Source of the DNA: Pelagibacteraceae bacterium AG-404-P07
Lineage (GTDB): Bacteria > Pseudomonadota > Alphaproteobacteria > Pelagibacterales > Pelagibacteraceae
DNA length: 64,000 nucleotides
Direction of reading: 5' to 3'
Assembly: GCA_003216235.1 (NCBI GenBank)
Contig: QCJE01000002.1
Span: 1-64,000 of the forward strand
The notes beneath the pieces were generated by a model. The model did no database searches and was not told the origin of the DNA. It worked only from the letters and a program-made list of their open reading frames with translations. The first letter of the stretch is position 1; every line of letters begins with the position of its first letter. The position numbers and the translations under genes were made by a program. Positions 18,877 to 29,494 of this stretch are shown one piece after another.

Positions 18877-19205
18877 TAATTAACTTGTTCTAAATAGACG
18901 GCGATTTCTCCACCACAAGCAAGGCCTACTTCCCAGGCACTTTCGTTTGAAACTTTAAATTCTATTTTTTTACAAGGTTTATTGTCTTTAATAAGACCAA
19001 TGCATTCTCTTACAACTGCTGACTCTACACATCCTCCTGAAACAGAACCTGAGAAGTCTCCCTTCTCATTAACTATCATTCTACTACCAACTTGTCTTGG
19101 AGAAGATCCCCAAGTTTGAATTACTGTAGCTAGGACAACTTTTTGATTAGCTTTTACCCAGTCGTTTGCTTCTTCTAAGATTTTTTCATCAAATGAATTT
19201 TTCAT
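18876..19205 (-). CDS. XdhC/CoxI family protein, separate N-terminal part
   Basis: VVLATVIQTWGSSPRQVGSRMIV, GSVSGGCVESAVV, GLACGGEIAVYLE. Confidence 0.9.
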   Translation of the reverse strand: MKNSFDEKILEEANDWVKANQKVVLATVIQTWGSSPRQVGSRMIVNEKGDFSGSVSGGCVESAVVRECIGLIKDNKPCKKIEFKVSNESAWEVGLACGGEIAVYLEQVN

Positions 19206-19226
19206 TTGGTGAAATATAAATCTTAA

Positions 19227-20012
19227 CTAACAACCTTCAACAGCTTTTTTTGCGTATAGCGATACCAAATTAGCTCTGTATTCTGCAGACGCATGCATAT
19301 CAGAATTCATACCCGAAGATTTTACTTCCGTACCTTCAATCGCTGATACTGAAAAATTAGAGCTTAATTTTTTTGATAAATCTTTATCAATATAAACACA
19401 AGATTTTGCCCCTGTTACAGCAACATTCACATCTTTTTTGTGTTTTGCAACAAACACTCCAATTATTGCATATCTTGATGCTGGGTTTGGGTGTTTTTGA
19501 TAATCAGCTTTTTCTGGAATTTGAAACTCTACAGCTTCCACAAGTTCTCCACTTTTTAAGGCAGTTTCAAACATTCCTACAAAAAACTTTTCTGCATCTA
19601 TCTTTCTTTTATTGGTATGAATAACTGCGTTAAGTGCCATACAAGCAGATGGGTAACAAGCTGAAGGATCATTATTTGAAATTGATCCTCCAATAGTTCC
19701 TCTATTTCTCACTTGAGCATCACCAATATTTCCAGCTAACTTTGCAAGAGCAGGAATAGCCTTTTTAACATCTTTTGATGCAGCAACTTCTGCATGTTTA
19801 GTGGTAGCCCCTATCGTTACAGACTTTCCACTTACTTTGATGCCTGATAATTTTTTAATATTTTTTATATCAATTATATCTTTGTAGCTAGCTAATCCTA
19901 ATTTCACAGAAGGAATAGTTGTCATTCCTCCTGCTAAAAAAGCAGAATTAGAAGAAGCTAACTTTGAAGCATCTTTAACATCTTTTGGTGCGTGATAATT
20001 AAATGATTTCAT
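19227..20012 (-). CDS. coxM: Xanthine dehydrogenase-family FAD-binding subunit (CoxM-like)
   Basis: AGGMTTIPSVKLGLASYKDIIDI, RNRGTIGGSISNNDPSACYPSACMAL. Confidence 0.9.
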   Translation of the reverse strand: MKSFNYHAPKDVKDASKLASSNSAFLAGGMTTIPSVKLGLASYKDIIDIKNIKKLSGIKVSGKSVTIGATTKHAEVAASKDVKKAIPALAKLAGNIGDAQVRNRGTIGGSISNNDPSACYPSACMALNAVIHTNKRKIDAEKFFVGMFETALKSGELVEAVEFQIPEKADYQKHPNPASRYAIIGVFVAKHKKDVNVAVTGAKSCVYIDKDLSKKLSSNFSVSAIEGTEVKSSGMNSDMHASAEYRANLVSLYAKKAVEGC

Positions 20013-20021
20013 ATTTTCCTC

Positions 20022-22400
20022 CTATGCTGCTTTAGCGTTTGATTTTTTCATTGTCTTACAAGCTTTCCAAACTTTTTCAGCTGTTGCTGGCATTGAAATT
20101 TCTTGACCACCCAATGCATCTATAACTGCATTCATTACTGTTGGCGGTGAAGCAATCGCACCTGCTTCTCCACAACCTTTAACTCCTAAAGGATTTGATG
20201 TTGCGTGAGTGCAAGTGAAACCTAAGTTAAACTCAGGAAAATTATCAGCTCTTGGCATTGTATAATCCATATATGAAGCAGTCATTAGCTGTCCTGTTTC
20301 ATCATATTGAGTATTTTCATGCAAAGCCTGTCCTATTCCTTGAGCAATTCCTCCATGAACTTGTCCCTCAACGATCATTGGATTTACTATTCTTCCAAAA
20401 TCATCAACGGCAGTATATTTTTCAACTTTTACATTTCCAGTATCAGGATCTATTTCTACTTCACAAATATGTGAGCCTGCTGGAAAAGAAAAATTTGTTG
20501 GATCAAAAAAAGAAGACTCTATTAACCCTGGTTCATCACCCTCTGGTATTGGTGATTTCATTTCATCTCTTTGTCCAGGTAGATAACAAGCGAAAGCAAC
20601 TTCACCTATAGTCTTTTTCTTGTTAGACTTAATTGCAACGAACTCTCCATTTTTGAATTCAATTTCATCCAAATTTACTTCAAGCATTTTTGCTGCAACT
20701 CTTTTACCTTTTTCTACAATCTTTTTACAAGCATTTACAATTGCAATACCACCTACTGTTAATGATCTTGAACCATAAGTCCCCATTCCAAATGTTCCTT
20801 TATCGGTATCACCATGAACAACATCTATATTTTCCATTGGTACACCTAACTCATCAGCTGCAATCTGTGCAAAAGTAGTGTCATGACTTTGACCATGACT
20901 GTGAGCACCAGTAAATACTGATATCTGTCCTGTTGGATTAAATCTTACTTCAGCAGACTCCCAAAGTCCTACTCCACAACCTAAAGACATAACTGCTGCA
21001 GATGGTGCAATACCACATGCTTCAAAATAAGATGAAACACCTATTCCTCTTAGTTTTCCATTAGCTTCAGATTGTTTTCTTCTAGCTTCAAAACCAGCAT
21101 AATCTGCCATCTGTTTTGCTTTTTCTAAACCAGCAACATAATCACCAGAGTCAACTGTGTGCACTAGTGTTTGTTTAAACGGAAACTGAGTAGGAAAATT
21201 TTTCATTCTTATTTCAGTTTTGTCCATACCTAATTCCATTGCAGCTTTTTCAACTAATCTTTCAATTGTATAAGTTGCTTCTGGTCTTCCAGCACCTCTG
21301 TAAGCATCTACTGGAGCAGTGTTAGTATATACTGCTTTAACATTAGAATATGCAGCAGGAATAACGTAAACACCTGTGGCGCAAGGACCAAATAAATAAG
21401 TGGGCGTAACTGTTCCGAAAACTCTTGCATAAGCACCTAAATTTGCAATAGTTTCATTTTTAAATCCCAAAAACTTACCATCTTTAGTTACAGCAAGTTC
21501 TGCATGTGTAACGTGGTCTCTACCATGAGTGTCGGTTAAAAATGACTCTGTTCTTTCTGCGACCCATTTAATTGGTCGTTCAATTTTTTTTGAAGCCCAG
21601 CTACATACTATCTCTTCATTATAAACATTAATTTTAGAACCAAATCCACCACCAACATCTGGTGCAACAACTCTTAATTTATTTTCAGGCGCAACGCCAC
21701 CAAATGCTGACATTACTAATCTGGACAAGTGTGGATTCTGACTTGTTGTATATAAAGTAATTTCCTCTGATGCTGTATTATAATCTACAACACAAGCTCT
21801 TGGTTCCATTGCATTAGGAACAAGTCTATTGTTTATTAAATCAACTTTAATAATTTTATCAGCTTTAGCAAAAGCTTCATCAACTGCTTTTCTATCTCCA
21901 AGCAACCAATCATAACAAAGATTTTTATCTACACCGTCATGAATAGCATCGCTTTTCATTGCATCAGCTGGATCAACCACAGCTTTTAAAACTTTGTAAT
22001 CAACTTTTACTTTTTCAGCACCTTCCTTAGCTTCATCTAAAGTTTCAGCAAAGACAACTGCAATAGGCTCACCTACGAAGTTAGCAACATCTTTCGCTAA
22101 AGGTGGGTTTGCGGGAACTTTCATTTCAGATCCATCTTCACTTCTTATTGCCCAACCAGCAATCAAACCTCCAATTTTATCTTCAGCTATTTCTTTACCA
22201 GTTAATACAGCAACAACTCCTGATGATTTTAAAGCCTTTGAGGTATCTACACTTTTAATCTTTGCTCTTGCGTGTGGAGATCTAACAAACACTGCATATG
22301 TCTGATTAGCTATATTAATATCTGCTGTATATCTTCCTTTTCCTTGTAAAAATCTTGTATCTTCTTTTCTTTCTACTCTAGATCCAACTAAACTTGCCAT
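20022..22400 (-). CDS. coxL: Xanthine dehydrogenase-family molybdopterin subunit, form II CoxL-like
   Basis: AYRGAGR active-site loop (21285-21305), VRSPHARAKI, GGGFGSK, GCGEAGAIASPP. Confidence 0.92.
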   Translation of the reverse strand: MASLVGSRVERKEDTRFLQGKGRYTADINIANQTYAVFVRSPHARAKIKSVDTSKALKSSGVVAVLTGKEIAEDKIGGLIAGWAIRSEDGSEMKVPANPPLAKDVANFVGEPIAVVFAETLDEAKEGAEKVKVDYKVLKAVVDPADAMKSDAIHDGVDKNLCYDWLLGDRKAVDEAFAKADKIIKVDLINNRLVPNAMEPRACVVDYNTASEEITLYTTSQNPHLSRLVMSAFGGVAPENKLRVVAPDVGGGFGSKINVYNEEIVCSWASKKIERPIKWVAERTESFLTDTHGRDHVTHAELAVTKDGKFLGFKNETIANLGAYARVFGTVTPTYLFGPCATGVYVIPAAYSNVKAVYTNTAPVDAYRGAGRPEATYTIERLVEKAAMELGMDKTEIRMKNFPTQFPFKQTLVHTVDSGDYVAGLEKAKQMADYAGFEARRKQSEANGKLRGIGVSSYFEACGIAPSAAVMSLGCGVGLWESAEVRFNPTGQISVFTGAHSHGQSHDTTFAQIAADELGVPMENIDVVHGDTDKGTFGMGTYGSRSLTVGGIAIVNACKKIVEKGKRVAAKMLEVNLDEIEFKNGEFVAIKSNKKKTIGEVAFACYLPGQRDEMKSPIPEGDEPGLIESSFFDPTNFSFPAGSHICEVEIDPDTGNVKVEKYTAVDDFGRIVNPMIVEGQVHGGIAQGIGQALHENTQYDETGQLMTASYMDYTMPRADNFPEFNLGFTCTHATSNPLGVKGCGEAGAIASPPTVMNAVIDALGGQEISMPATAEKVWKACKTMKKSNAKAA

Positions 22401-22422
22401 TTTTATTTTTCCTTTCGTTAAA

Positions 22423-22887
22423 TTACATTTTTGTTGCAGCTTCTTTTACTGCAGCGACAATATTTTGGTAACCTGTACATCTACAGATATTACCTTCTAG
22501 CCATTCTCTAATTTCTTGGTCACTTGGATTTTTTTTAGTCTGAAGCAAATCAACTGCACTCATAACCATGCCTGGTGTACAATATCCACATTGTAATCCA
22601 TGAGTTTTTTTGAATGCTGCTTGCATTGGATGAAGCTTCCCATCTTTAGCTAAGCCTTCAATAGTTGTTACTTTAGATCCTTCAATATCTGCTGCTAACG
22701 TAGAACAACTTTTTATTGATTTACCATTTACATGAACTACACAAGCACCGCATTGGCTCGTATCACATCCAACATGTGTGCCTGTTAAATTTAAATTATC
22801 TCTTAAAAAAACTGATAAAAGTGTGTGGTCTGGAACCTCTTTGCTGACCTTTTTACCATTTACTTCTAATGTTACTTTTGTCATCAA
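22423..22887 (-). CDS. coxS: (2Fe-2S)-binding small subunit (CoxS-like)
   Basis: [43 protein letters not shown]. Confidence 0.94.
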   Translation of the reverse strand: MMTKVTLEVNGKKVSKEVPDHTLLSVFLRDNLNLTGTHVGCDTSQCGACVVHVNGKSIKSCSTLAADIEGSKVTTIEGLAKDGKLHPMQAAFKKTHGLQCGYCTPGMVMSAVDLLQTKKNPSDQEIREWLEGNICRCTGYQNIVAAVKEAATKM

Positions 22888-23011
22888 GTGTCTCCTTCCT
22901 GATTAGATTATAAGTACACCACAAGTAATATGGAGAAGCAATTACTAATTTAATATCATTTCTACTTCTACTAGAAATTTAAATTCTATTTATTAAGATT
23001 TTTCTAAGTTT

Positions 23012-23590
23012 TTAAAAAAACGAATAAACCAAAATTGCTAAGATTGCCACAACACCAGCGTAAATTAAAATTTTTTGATTTTGTTTTTTAGGTTTAACTT
23101 CGGTTGTTTGGTCGACTTTTTCTTCAGACATCTGTTCGCTAGATGAACTGTCGTCAGTTGAAATCAATTCTGAAAATTTACCAAAAAATATATCCGCCAT
23201 TTTCTTTGCTGTCATATCTATTAATCTAGATCCAACCTGTGCAATTTTTCCACCAACATTCGCCTCAACTTCATAAATAAGATTAGTTCCATTTTCATGA
23301 TCCTCTAATTTAACTTTTGCTTCACCTGATGCAAAACCAACTGGGGAATTGCCAGAGCCAGTAATTTTATAGCTGTTAGGTGGATTAAGATCAGTAAGCT
23401 CAATATCACCTGTAAAACTAGCATTAAAAGGACCAATTTTATTTGTAGCCGTAGCGGTAAACTCTGTATCAGAATTTTTCTTAAATTCCTCACATCCAGG
23501 TATAGCTTTTTTTAAAATTTCAGGATCATTTAATGCTTCCCATACTTTTTGTTTAGATAAATTAATTTGATAGGATCCAGAAAGTTTCAT
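23012..23590 (-). CDS. coxG: CoxG/SRPBCC-family protein with C-terminal TM anchor
   Basis: LSGSYQINLSKQKVWEALNDPEILKKAIPGCEEF, C-terminal ILIYAGVVAILAILVYSFF. Confidence 0.9.
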   Translation of the reverse strand: MKLSGSYQINLSKQKVWEALNDPEILKKAIPGCEEFKKNSDTEFTATATNKIGPFNASFTGDIELTDLNPPNSYKITGSGNSPVGFASGEAKVKLEDHENGTNLIYEVEANVGGKIAQVGSRLIDMTAKKMADIFFGKFSELISTDDSSSSEQMSEEKVDQTTEVKPKKQNQKILIYAGVVAILAILVYSFF

Positions 23591-23613
23591 ATGATATTTA
23601 TATATAAAATTTT

Positions 23614-23859
23614 ATGGATGATAAAACAAAAAAAGAATTACAGTCTGCAACTTTTGATAGATTAATAAATCATCTTCGGGAGAGGAAAGATGTTCAAAAC
23701 ATAGATTTAATGAATCTTGCAGGATTTTGTAGAAACTGTTTGTCAAAATGGTATCGAGAAGAAGCGGAAAAAAAAGGAATTACTATTTCAGATCCTGATT
23801 CAAGAGAGCATGTTTATGGAATGCCTTATTCAGAATGGAAAGATAAATACCAAAAATAA
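23614..23859 (+). CDS. DUF1244 family protein
   Basis: RLINHLRERKDVQNIDLMNLAGFCRNCLSKWYREEA. Confidence 0.88.
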   Translation: MDDKTKKELQSATFDRLINHLRERKDVQNIDLMNLAGFCRNCLSKWYREEAEKKGITISDPDSREHVYGMPYSEWKDKYQK

Positions 23860-24360
23860 TTATTTCTCTTTTAATCTTGGAAATAACTCAACAAAATTAC
23901 AAGGTTTATGGTTAACATCTAACTGATGTTTTAAAATTCCATCCCATGCATCAGTAACACCACCAGATGAACCTGGTAAAGCAAAAACATATTTTCCATT
24001 TGATAAAACAGCACAAGCTCTTGATTGTATAGCTGAAGTTCCAACTGTTTTTAAACTTATATTTCTGAATACTTCCCCAAAGCCAGGAATATGTTTATCT
24101 GCAATTTCATCTAATGCTTCTGGAGTTATATCTCTTCCAGTTAAGCCCGTTCCACCTGTTGTGATGATAGTATCAATTTTTTCATTTTTAAGCCACTCTT
24201 TTAGTATTATAACTATTTCATCTTTGTTATCTTTGCATATTTTTCTATCAATTAAGTTATGATTAGCTTCTTTAATTTTATTAACTAAAATTCCACCAGA
24301 TTTATCATTATCAATCGTCCTGGTATCTGTTACAGTTAGTAGTGCAATATTTATTTTCAT
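23860..24360 (-). CDS. moaB: MoaB/Mog family molybdenum cofactor biosynthesis protein
   Basis: TVTDTRTIDNDKSGGIL, TTGGTGLTGRDITPEAL, ALPGSSGGVTDAWDGI. Confidence 0.92.
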   Translation of the reverse strand: MKINIALLTVTDTRTIDNDKSGGILVNKIKEANHNLIDRKICKDNKDEIVIILKEWLKNEKIDTIITTGGTGLTGRDITPEALDEIADKHIPGFGEVFRNISLKTVGTSAIQSRACAVLSNGKYVFALPGSSGGVTDAWDGILKHQLDVNHKPCNFVELFPRLKEK

Positions 24361-24374
24361 AAAATTTTATTTGT

Positions 24375-25118
24375 ATGATTATATTATCAATATTATTTTT
24401 TATAACAGCTATTTTATACTCAAGTGTTGGTTTTGGTGGTGGGTCTACTTATTTAGCTTTACTATTAATATGGGACATTCCTTACTATATTCTACCAGTC
24501 ATAGCTTTGTTTTGTAATATAATTGTTGTTACAGGAAACTCTATTAACTACATAATAGCTGGGAATCATAATTTCAAATTGATAGTTCCTTTTTTAATTG
24601 GTTCAATTCCTTTAGCATTTTTTGGTGGAACTTTAGAAATTAATAAAGAAATATTTGAAATTTTATTATTTATTGTTTTAACAATTGCGGGTTTTTTATT
24701 ATTAGTAAACAATAAATCTTATGAAAAAGAAATTATAATTAAAGATATTAATTTCTTAATTTCAGTTTTGATTGGATCTGTTTTGGGTTTGATTTCAGGG
24801 TTAGTGGGGATTGGAGGAGGTATTTTTTTAAGCCCTATTCTTTTTTTACTAAATGCAGATAAACCTAAAAATATTGTAACTACCGCATCATTGTTTATAC
24901 TTATTAATTCAATATCTGGAATTTTTGGCCAATTAACTAAAGAAAACGTTCTTAATGAATTCTATTTATACTGGCCATTATTTTTTGCAGTTTTAGCCGG
25001 TGGTCTTTTAGGGAACTTTCTAAATCTTAAAATTTTTTCAAATAGAGTATTAGCACTTATAACATCTATATTAGTAATTTTTGTTGCAATTAGAATGGGT
25101 TTTAAAATATTTGCTTAA
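24375..25118 (+). CDS. TauE/SafE family sulfite/anion exporter
   Basis: YSSVGFGGGSTYLALLL, GLISGLVGIGGGIFLSPIL repeats. Confidence 0.88.
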   Translation: MIILSILFFITAILYSSVGFGGGSTYLALLLIWDIPYYILPVIALFCNIIVVTGNSINYIIAGNHNFKLIVPFLIGSIPLAFFGGTLEINKEIFEILLFIVLTIAGFLLLVNNKSYEKEIIIKDINFLISVLIGSVLGLISGLVGIGGGIFLSPILFLLNADKPKNIVTTASLFILINSISGIFGQLTKENVLNEFYLYWPLFFAVLAGGLLGNFLNLKIFSNRVLALITSILVIFVAIRMGFKIFA

Positions 25119-26020
25119 TGATGAATTTAGATTTTTTTAAAAAAGTCAGAATTTTGGATGGTGGTATGGGGCAAGAACTCCTAGCACGAGGTATGAGGCC
25201 AAAAGGAACATTGTGGAGTGCAAGTGCATTAATAGATGAAAAATATCATAAACTTTTATTTGATACTCACATTGATTTCATAAAAGCTGGTGCTGAAGTA
25301 ATTGTAACAACAACTTTTGCCTCAAGAAAAATCCGTTTAATTGAAAACAATTGCGAAAATAAATTTGAATATATAAATAGAAAAGCCGGTGAGATTGCAA
25401 AAAAAACAAAAGATCAATTCCCAAATGTGCTGATAGCAGGTGGATTACCCCCACAAAATTTAACTTACAGAGCTGATAATAGGCCTGATAATGAAATCAG
25501 AAATGATTTTCTTGATCAAGCTAAATTAATAGAACCTTACATAGATTTTTTTTATTTTGATGTCTTAAGTAGTATTAATGAAATTAAGATAGGTATCGAG
25601 AGTATCAAAAAATTTAATAAACCTTATTTAGTGGGTATTCATATATCTGAAGGCACAAAATTACCAAGTGGTGAAAAAATTTCAGATCTAATAAATAATT
25701 TAGATACTGATAAATTACTTGGTGTAACACTTTCTTGTGTCTCGCCAGAAAATTTTCAAATAAATCTTTCTGAAATTAAAAATCTAGGTATTCCTTTTGG
25801 TTTTAAATTAAACGGTTTTGTGAAAACAAATCCTATTCCTAAACTTGATAATAATAAAAAAACAAAAAATCCAAAAGAATTACTCGGTATTCGCAAGGAT
25901 TTAACTCCTGCGAAGATGGCTGATTTTGCTAAAAGATTTAAAGATGCAGGCGCAACTATTCTGGGCGGGTGTTGTGAAACAAGGCCATCACATATTGAAG
26001 CTTTTTCTAAACTTAAATAG
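25118..26020 (+). CDS. Homocysteine S-methyltransferase family protein
   Basis: ILDGGMGQELLARG, ATILGGCCETRPSHI zinc-Cys motif. Confidence 0.9.
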   Translation: MMNLDFFKKVRILDGGMGQELLARGMRPKGTLWSASALIDEKYHKLLFDTHIDFIKAGAEVIVTTTFASRKIRLIENNCENKFEYINRKAGEIAKKTKDQFPNVLIAGGLPPQNLTYRADNRPDNEIRNDFLDQAKLIEPYIDFFYFDVLSSINEIKIGIESIKKFNKPYLVGIHISEGTKLPSGEKISDLINNLDTDKLLGVTLSCVSPENFQINLSEIKNLGIPFGFKLNGFVKTNPIPKLDNNKKTKNPKELLGIRKDLTPAKMADFAKRFKDAGATILGGCCETRPSHIEAFSKLK

Positions 26021-26900
26021 TCTTTTGAAAGTCTGCTTTTCTTACGAAATAAATTCCAACACAAACTGCAATTAATGAAATTAATACTTTAAAAGTAATT
26101 AATTCTTTTAAAAAGATATAACTTAATATTGTTCCAAAAATTGGAATTAAATAAGAAACCTGTGACTGAAAAATTAATCCATTATTAACCAGTATTCTAA
26201 ATCTCAACAACCAAGCTATACCTGTTGAAACAAGGCCAAGATAAACGACTGAAATAGTGGAGTCTAATCTTGGTGTTAGTTGCCAAGGCTGTTCAATAAA
26301 ACTTACAAGTGGTATCAAAATAATTGTCGCCCAAATTAAGATTGATCCTGTTACATTTTCATTTTTTTTCTTACTAATTTTTAAAGTTAAAACTCCTCCA
26401 ATAACATAACATGTTGAGCCTAATAAAATTAATAATGCTGATGTAAAGTTATTTTCATCTATCAATAGATTATCAGAAAATAGAAATATAATACCTGAAA
26501 ATCCAATTAAAATTCCTATAGTTTTTATAAAATTAAATTTTTCATTTTTTGTATAAAAATGTGCAAGCACTGTCGAACTTAAAGGAGTGGTAGACATCAA
26601 TATTGCAGCTAAATTACTTTGAACAGATTTTACTCCATAGGCTATTAGAAAAAATGGAGCAACTAAATTAATAAAACCAATCATTGCAAACCAATGCCAA
26701 TCTTTAGAAAAAGCCTCAATTTTTATCTTTTTAAAATAACAAAGTAATAAAACAGGTATCGCACCAAAAAAAACTCTTAAAAAAGCTATAGTTACAGGTC
26801 CAAATGAATAAGTTGCAATCTTTATATTAAAAAATGCAGAAGCCCAAATCAATGCAAGTAAAGTTAATAATAGATAATCTAATAATTTTGGCTGTTTCAT
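26013..26900 (-). CDS. EamA/DMT family transporter
   Basis: Ten TM, LIWASAFFNIKIATYSFGPVTIAFLRV. Confidence 0.9.
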   Translation of the reverse strand: MKQPKLLDYLLLTLLALIWASAFFNIKIATYSFGPVTIAFLRVFFGAIPVLLLCYFKKIKIEAFSKDWHWFAMIGFINLVAPFFLIAYGVKSVQSNLAAILMSTTPLSSTVLAHFYTKNEKFNFIKTIGILIGFSGIIFLFSDNLLIDENNFTSALLILLGSTCYVIGGVLTLKISKKKNENVTGSILIWATIILIPLVSFIEQPWQLTPRLDSTISVVYLGLVSTGIAWLLRFRILVNNGLIFQSQVSYLIPIFGTILSYIFLKELITFKVLISLIAVCVGIYFVRKADFQKTI

Positions 26901-27376
26901 TCTGAAATTTCTTTAATTAAACCTTGAGTTATTTTTTGTAGATTTAAATAGTCAATTTTAAATACACAATTGGGATGACCAGCAGCAGCATATAAATTAT
27001 CAAATCTTTTTAGCGAATTATCAATATAAATATTAATTTCTTTCAAATGACCAACTGGTGAAACACCTCCAATAGTAAAACCTGTTACATCTTTAACTTC
27101 ATCAGCAGAAGCCATTGATACATCTTTAATATTTAAGATTTTTTTAATCTTATTTAATGAGCCTTTTTTGTCTCCAGCTACTAAGCATAAAATAAATGTA
27201 TTTTTTGCTTTAAAAAGTAAACTTTTTACTATTGCTCCAACTTCACAATCTAAAGATGCTGCTGCTTCCAAAGCAGTTCTGGCAGAAGTATTAAGTAAAA
27301 TAACATTCAAATTTGAGTCATATTTTTTTAAATATTTTTTAACCCTTATAACTGGCTCTTTATCTAATATAGACAT
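26897..27376 (-). CDS. YbaK/EbsC (aminoacyl-tRNA deacylase) family protein
   Basis: GAIVKSLLFKA, GFTIGGVSPVGHLKEINIYID. Confidence 0.9.
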   Translation of the reverse strand: MSILDKEPVIRVKKYLKKYDSNLNVILLNTSARTALEAAASLDCEVGAIVKSLLFKAKNTFILCLVAGDKKGSLNKIKKILNIKDVSMASADEVKDVTGFTIGGVSPVGHLKEINIYIDNSLKRFDNLYAAAGHPNCVFKIDYLNLQKITQGLIKEISE

Positions 27377-27417
27377 AATTCAACTTTAAATTGTTAGTTT
27401 TTACCCTGTAAAACGCG

Positions 27418-27442
27418 CACTTATGTAAAAAATGCATAGGTG
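27418..27442 (+). promoter_or_regulatory. Imperfect inverted repeat in the glnA leader/promoter
   Basis: CACTTATG-N9-CATAGGTG upstream of glnA. Confidence 0.35.
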
Positions 27443-27514
27443 TTATTATGTAAAAGAACATTATCTATCAGTCTTTTTTTGATACTACAACCAAGGAATT
27501 ACACAGGAGAAATT

Positions 27515-28921
27515 ATGAGTGCTAAAGATGTTTTAAAATTTATTAAAGATAAAGAAGCTGAATTCGTTGATTTGAGATTTACTGATCCTAGAGGAAAACT
27601 TCAGCATTTAACTATGGATGTTACTGCTGTCGATGACAGCATGTTGAATGATGGTGTATTTTTTGACGGATCTTCAATAGCTGGATGGAAGGCTATAAAC
27701 GAGTCTGATATGATTTTAAAACCTGATTTAACAAGATTTTTTCTAGATCCATTTGCTTCTCATAACACTGTCGTTCTCTTTTGTGATATCTTAGATGCAA
27801 TTAAGAAAACACCTTATGAAAGAGATCCAAGAGGTGTTGCAAAAAAAGCTGAAGAATATTTAAAGAAATCTGGAATTGGTGATAAAGCATTTTTTGGTCC
27901 TGAACCAGAATTTTTTGTATTCGATGATGTTAGAATTAAAAATGATATGAATGAATGTGGGTTTAAGATTGATAGTAAAGAAGGTCCATATAATTCAGGT
28001 AGAGAATATGAAAATGGAAATATGGGACATAGACCACCAATCAAAGGTGGATATTTTCCAGTTCCTCCTGTTGATAGTGAACAAGACATGCGAGGAGAAT
28101 ATTTAAAAAATTTAAAAGAAGTTGGAATTAAAGTAGAAAAACATCATCATGAAGTTGCACCTAGTCAACATGAACTTGGAATGTATTTTGGTACATTAGT
28201 AAATCAAGCTGATAACGTTCAGCTATATAAATATGTAGTTCAAATGGTAACACACTCTTTTGGAAAAACAGCAACATTTATGCCCAAACCTGTGGCAGGT
28301 GATAATGGTTCAGGTATGCATATCCACCAATCTATTTGGAAAGGTGATAAACCAGTTTTTTCAGGTGATGCATATGCAGGATTATCTGAAACTGCACTTC
28401 ATTACATTGGTGGTATTTTAAAACATGCAAAAGCAATTAACGCATTCGCTAATTCTACTACAAATAGTTATAAAAGATTAATACCAGGTTTTGAAGCTCC
28501 AGTTCTATTGGCATATTCTGCTAGGAACAGATCAGCATCATGTCGTATCCCAATTACTTTGAATAAAAAAGGTGCTAGATGTGAAATCAGATTTCCAGAT
28601 GCTGCAGGAAACCCCTATTTAACTTTTGCTGCAATGTTAATGGCTGGATTAGATGGAATAAAAAATAAAATACATCCTGGAGAGTCATTTGATAAAGATT
28701 TATACGAGTTGCCACCAGAGGAAGTTAAATCTATACCAACTGTGTGTGGATCTTTAAGAGAGGCTATGGAAAGTTTAGATAAAGATAGAGAATTTTTAAC
28801 TCAGGGTGGTGTATTTACTGATGATCAAATAGATGCTTATATTGCTCTTAAGTTTGAGGAAATTCATAAGTTTGAACATGCACCTCATCCAGTAGAGTTT
28901 GAGATGTATTACAGTAGCTAA
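27515..28921 (+). CDS. glnA: Glutamine synthetase type I
   Basis: [43 protein letters not shown] adenylylation region; start moved to ATG 27515 with RBS caggaga. Confidence 0.96.
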   Translation: MSAKDVLKFIKDKEAEFVDLRFTDPRGKLQHLTMDVTAVDDSMLNDGVFFDGSSIAGWKAINESDMILKPDLTRFFLDPFASHNTVVLFCDILDAIKKTPYERDPRGVAKKAEEYLKKSGIGDKAFFGPEPEFFVFDDVRIKNDMNECGFKIDSKEGPYNSGREYENGNMGHRPPIKGGYFPVPPVDSEQDMRGEYLKNLKEVGIKVEKHHHEVAPSQHELGMYFGTLVNQADNVQLYKYVVQMVTHSFGKTATFMPKPVAGDNGSGMHIHQSIWKGDKPVFSGDAYAGLSETALHYIGGILKHAKAINAFANSTTNSYKRLIPGFEAPVLLAYSARNRSASCRIPITLNKKGARCEIRFPDAAGNPYLTFAAMLMAGLDGIKNKIHPGESFDKDLYELPPEEVKSIPTVCGSLREAMESLDKDREFLTQGGVFTDDQIDAYIALKFEEIHKFEHAPHPVEFEMYYSS

Positions 28922-29092
28922 TTACTGTTTAGTTGTAGCAATAGTATCTTTATTAACACCTTTTTTAACTACGTAGTCTTGTGTGCCGTTTGCACCAGTG
29001 TCAACCTCTTTACGTAGATCTTTAAAGAAAGTTTTTTCTTTTAAAGAATCTTTTAGGCCTTTAACAAGATTTTTAAATTCAAACTTATTCAT
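28922..29092 (-). CDS. Small uncharacterised protein
   Basis: ORF after glnA; probable internal start MNKFEFKNL (56 aa). Confidence 0.5.
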   Translation of the reverse strand: MNKFEFKNLVKGLKDSLKEKTFFKDLRKEVDTGANGTQDYVVKKGVNKDTIATTKQ

Positions 29093-29158
29093 ATGAATCT
29101 TATACACTAGATATGCATTTTGAACAATACTGTTATGCAACTTATGGGATACTACTAT

Positions 29159-29494
29159 TTAGCCTATTTTAAACGACTCTCCACAGCCACAACGCTCTGT
29201 TTCATTGGGATTATTGAATACAAAAGTAGAAGAAAAATCCTCTTTTTTATAATCCATTTCAGTGCCTAATAAATACATAACTGCTGCTGAATCTATAAAT
29301 ACTTTTACCCCTTTATCTTCAATAACTTCATCATTAGGATTTATTTTTTTCGAATATTCCATTACGTAAGACATGCCTGCACAACCACCTGATTTCACAG
29401 AAACTCTTACCCCTAAAGCATTTTTTTCAGCACCAGACATTATTTCTTTTATTCTATTTGCGGCGTTATCACTTAATGTAATAATTGAATTCAT
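29159..29494 (-). CDS. sufA: A-type Fe-S carrier protein
   Basis: VKSGGCAGMSYVMEY and C-terminal CGCGESF. Confidence 0.93.
   Translation of the reverse strand: MNSIITLSDNAANRIKEIMSGAEKNALGVRVSVKSGGCAGMSYVMEYSKKINPNDEVIEDKGVKVFIDSAAVMYLLGTEMDYKKEDFSSTFVFNNPNETERCGCGESFKIG

Noticed and set aside
20252-20878. Plus-strand ORFs 20252-20611 and 20690-20878
   Set aside because: His/Leu/Gln-rich antisense shadows of coxL; coxL is unambiguous.
25100-25118. SAM-responsive riboswitch expected before the homocysteine methyltransferase gene
   Set aside because: The gene starts at the stop of the TauE-like gene, leaving no room for a leader aptamer.
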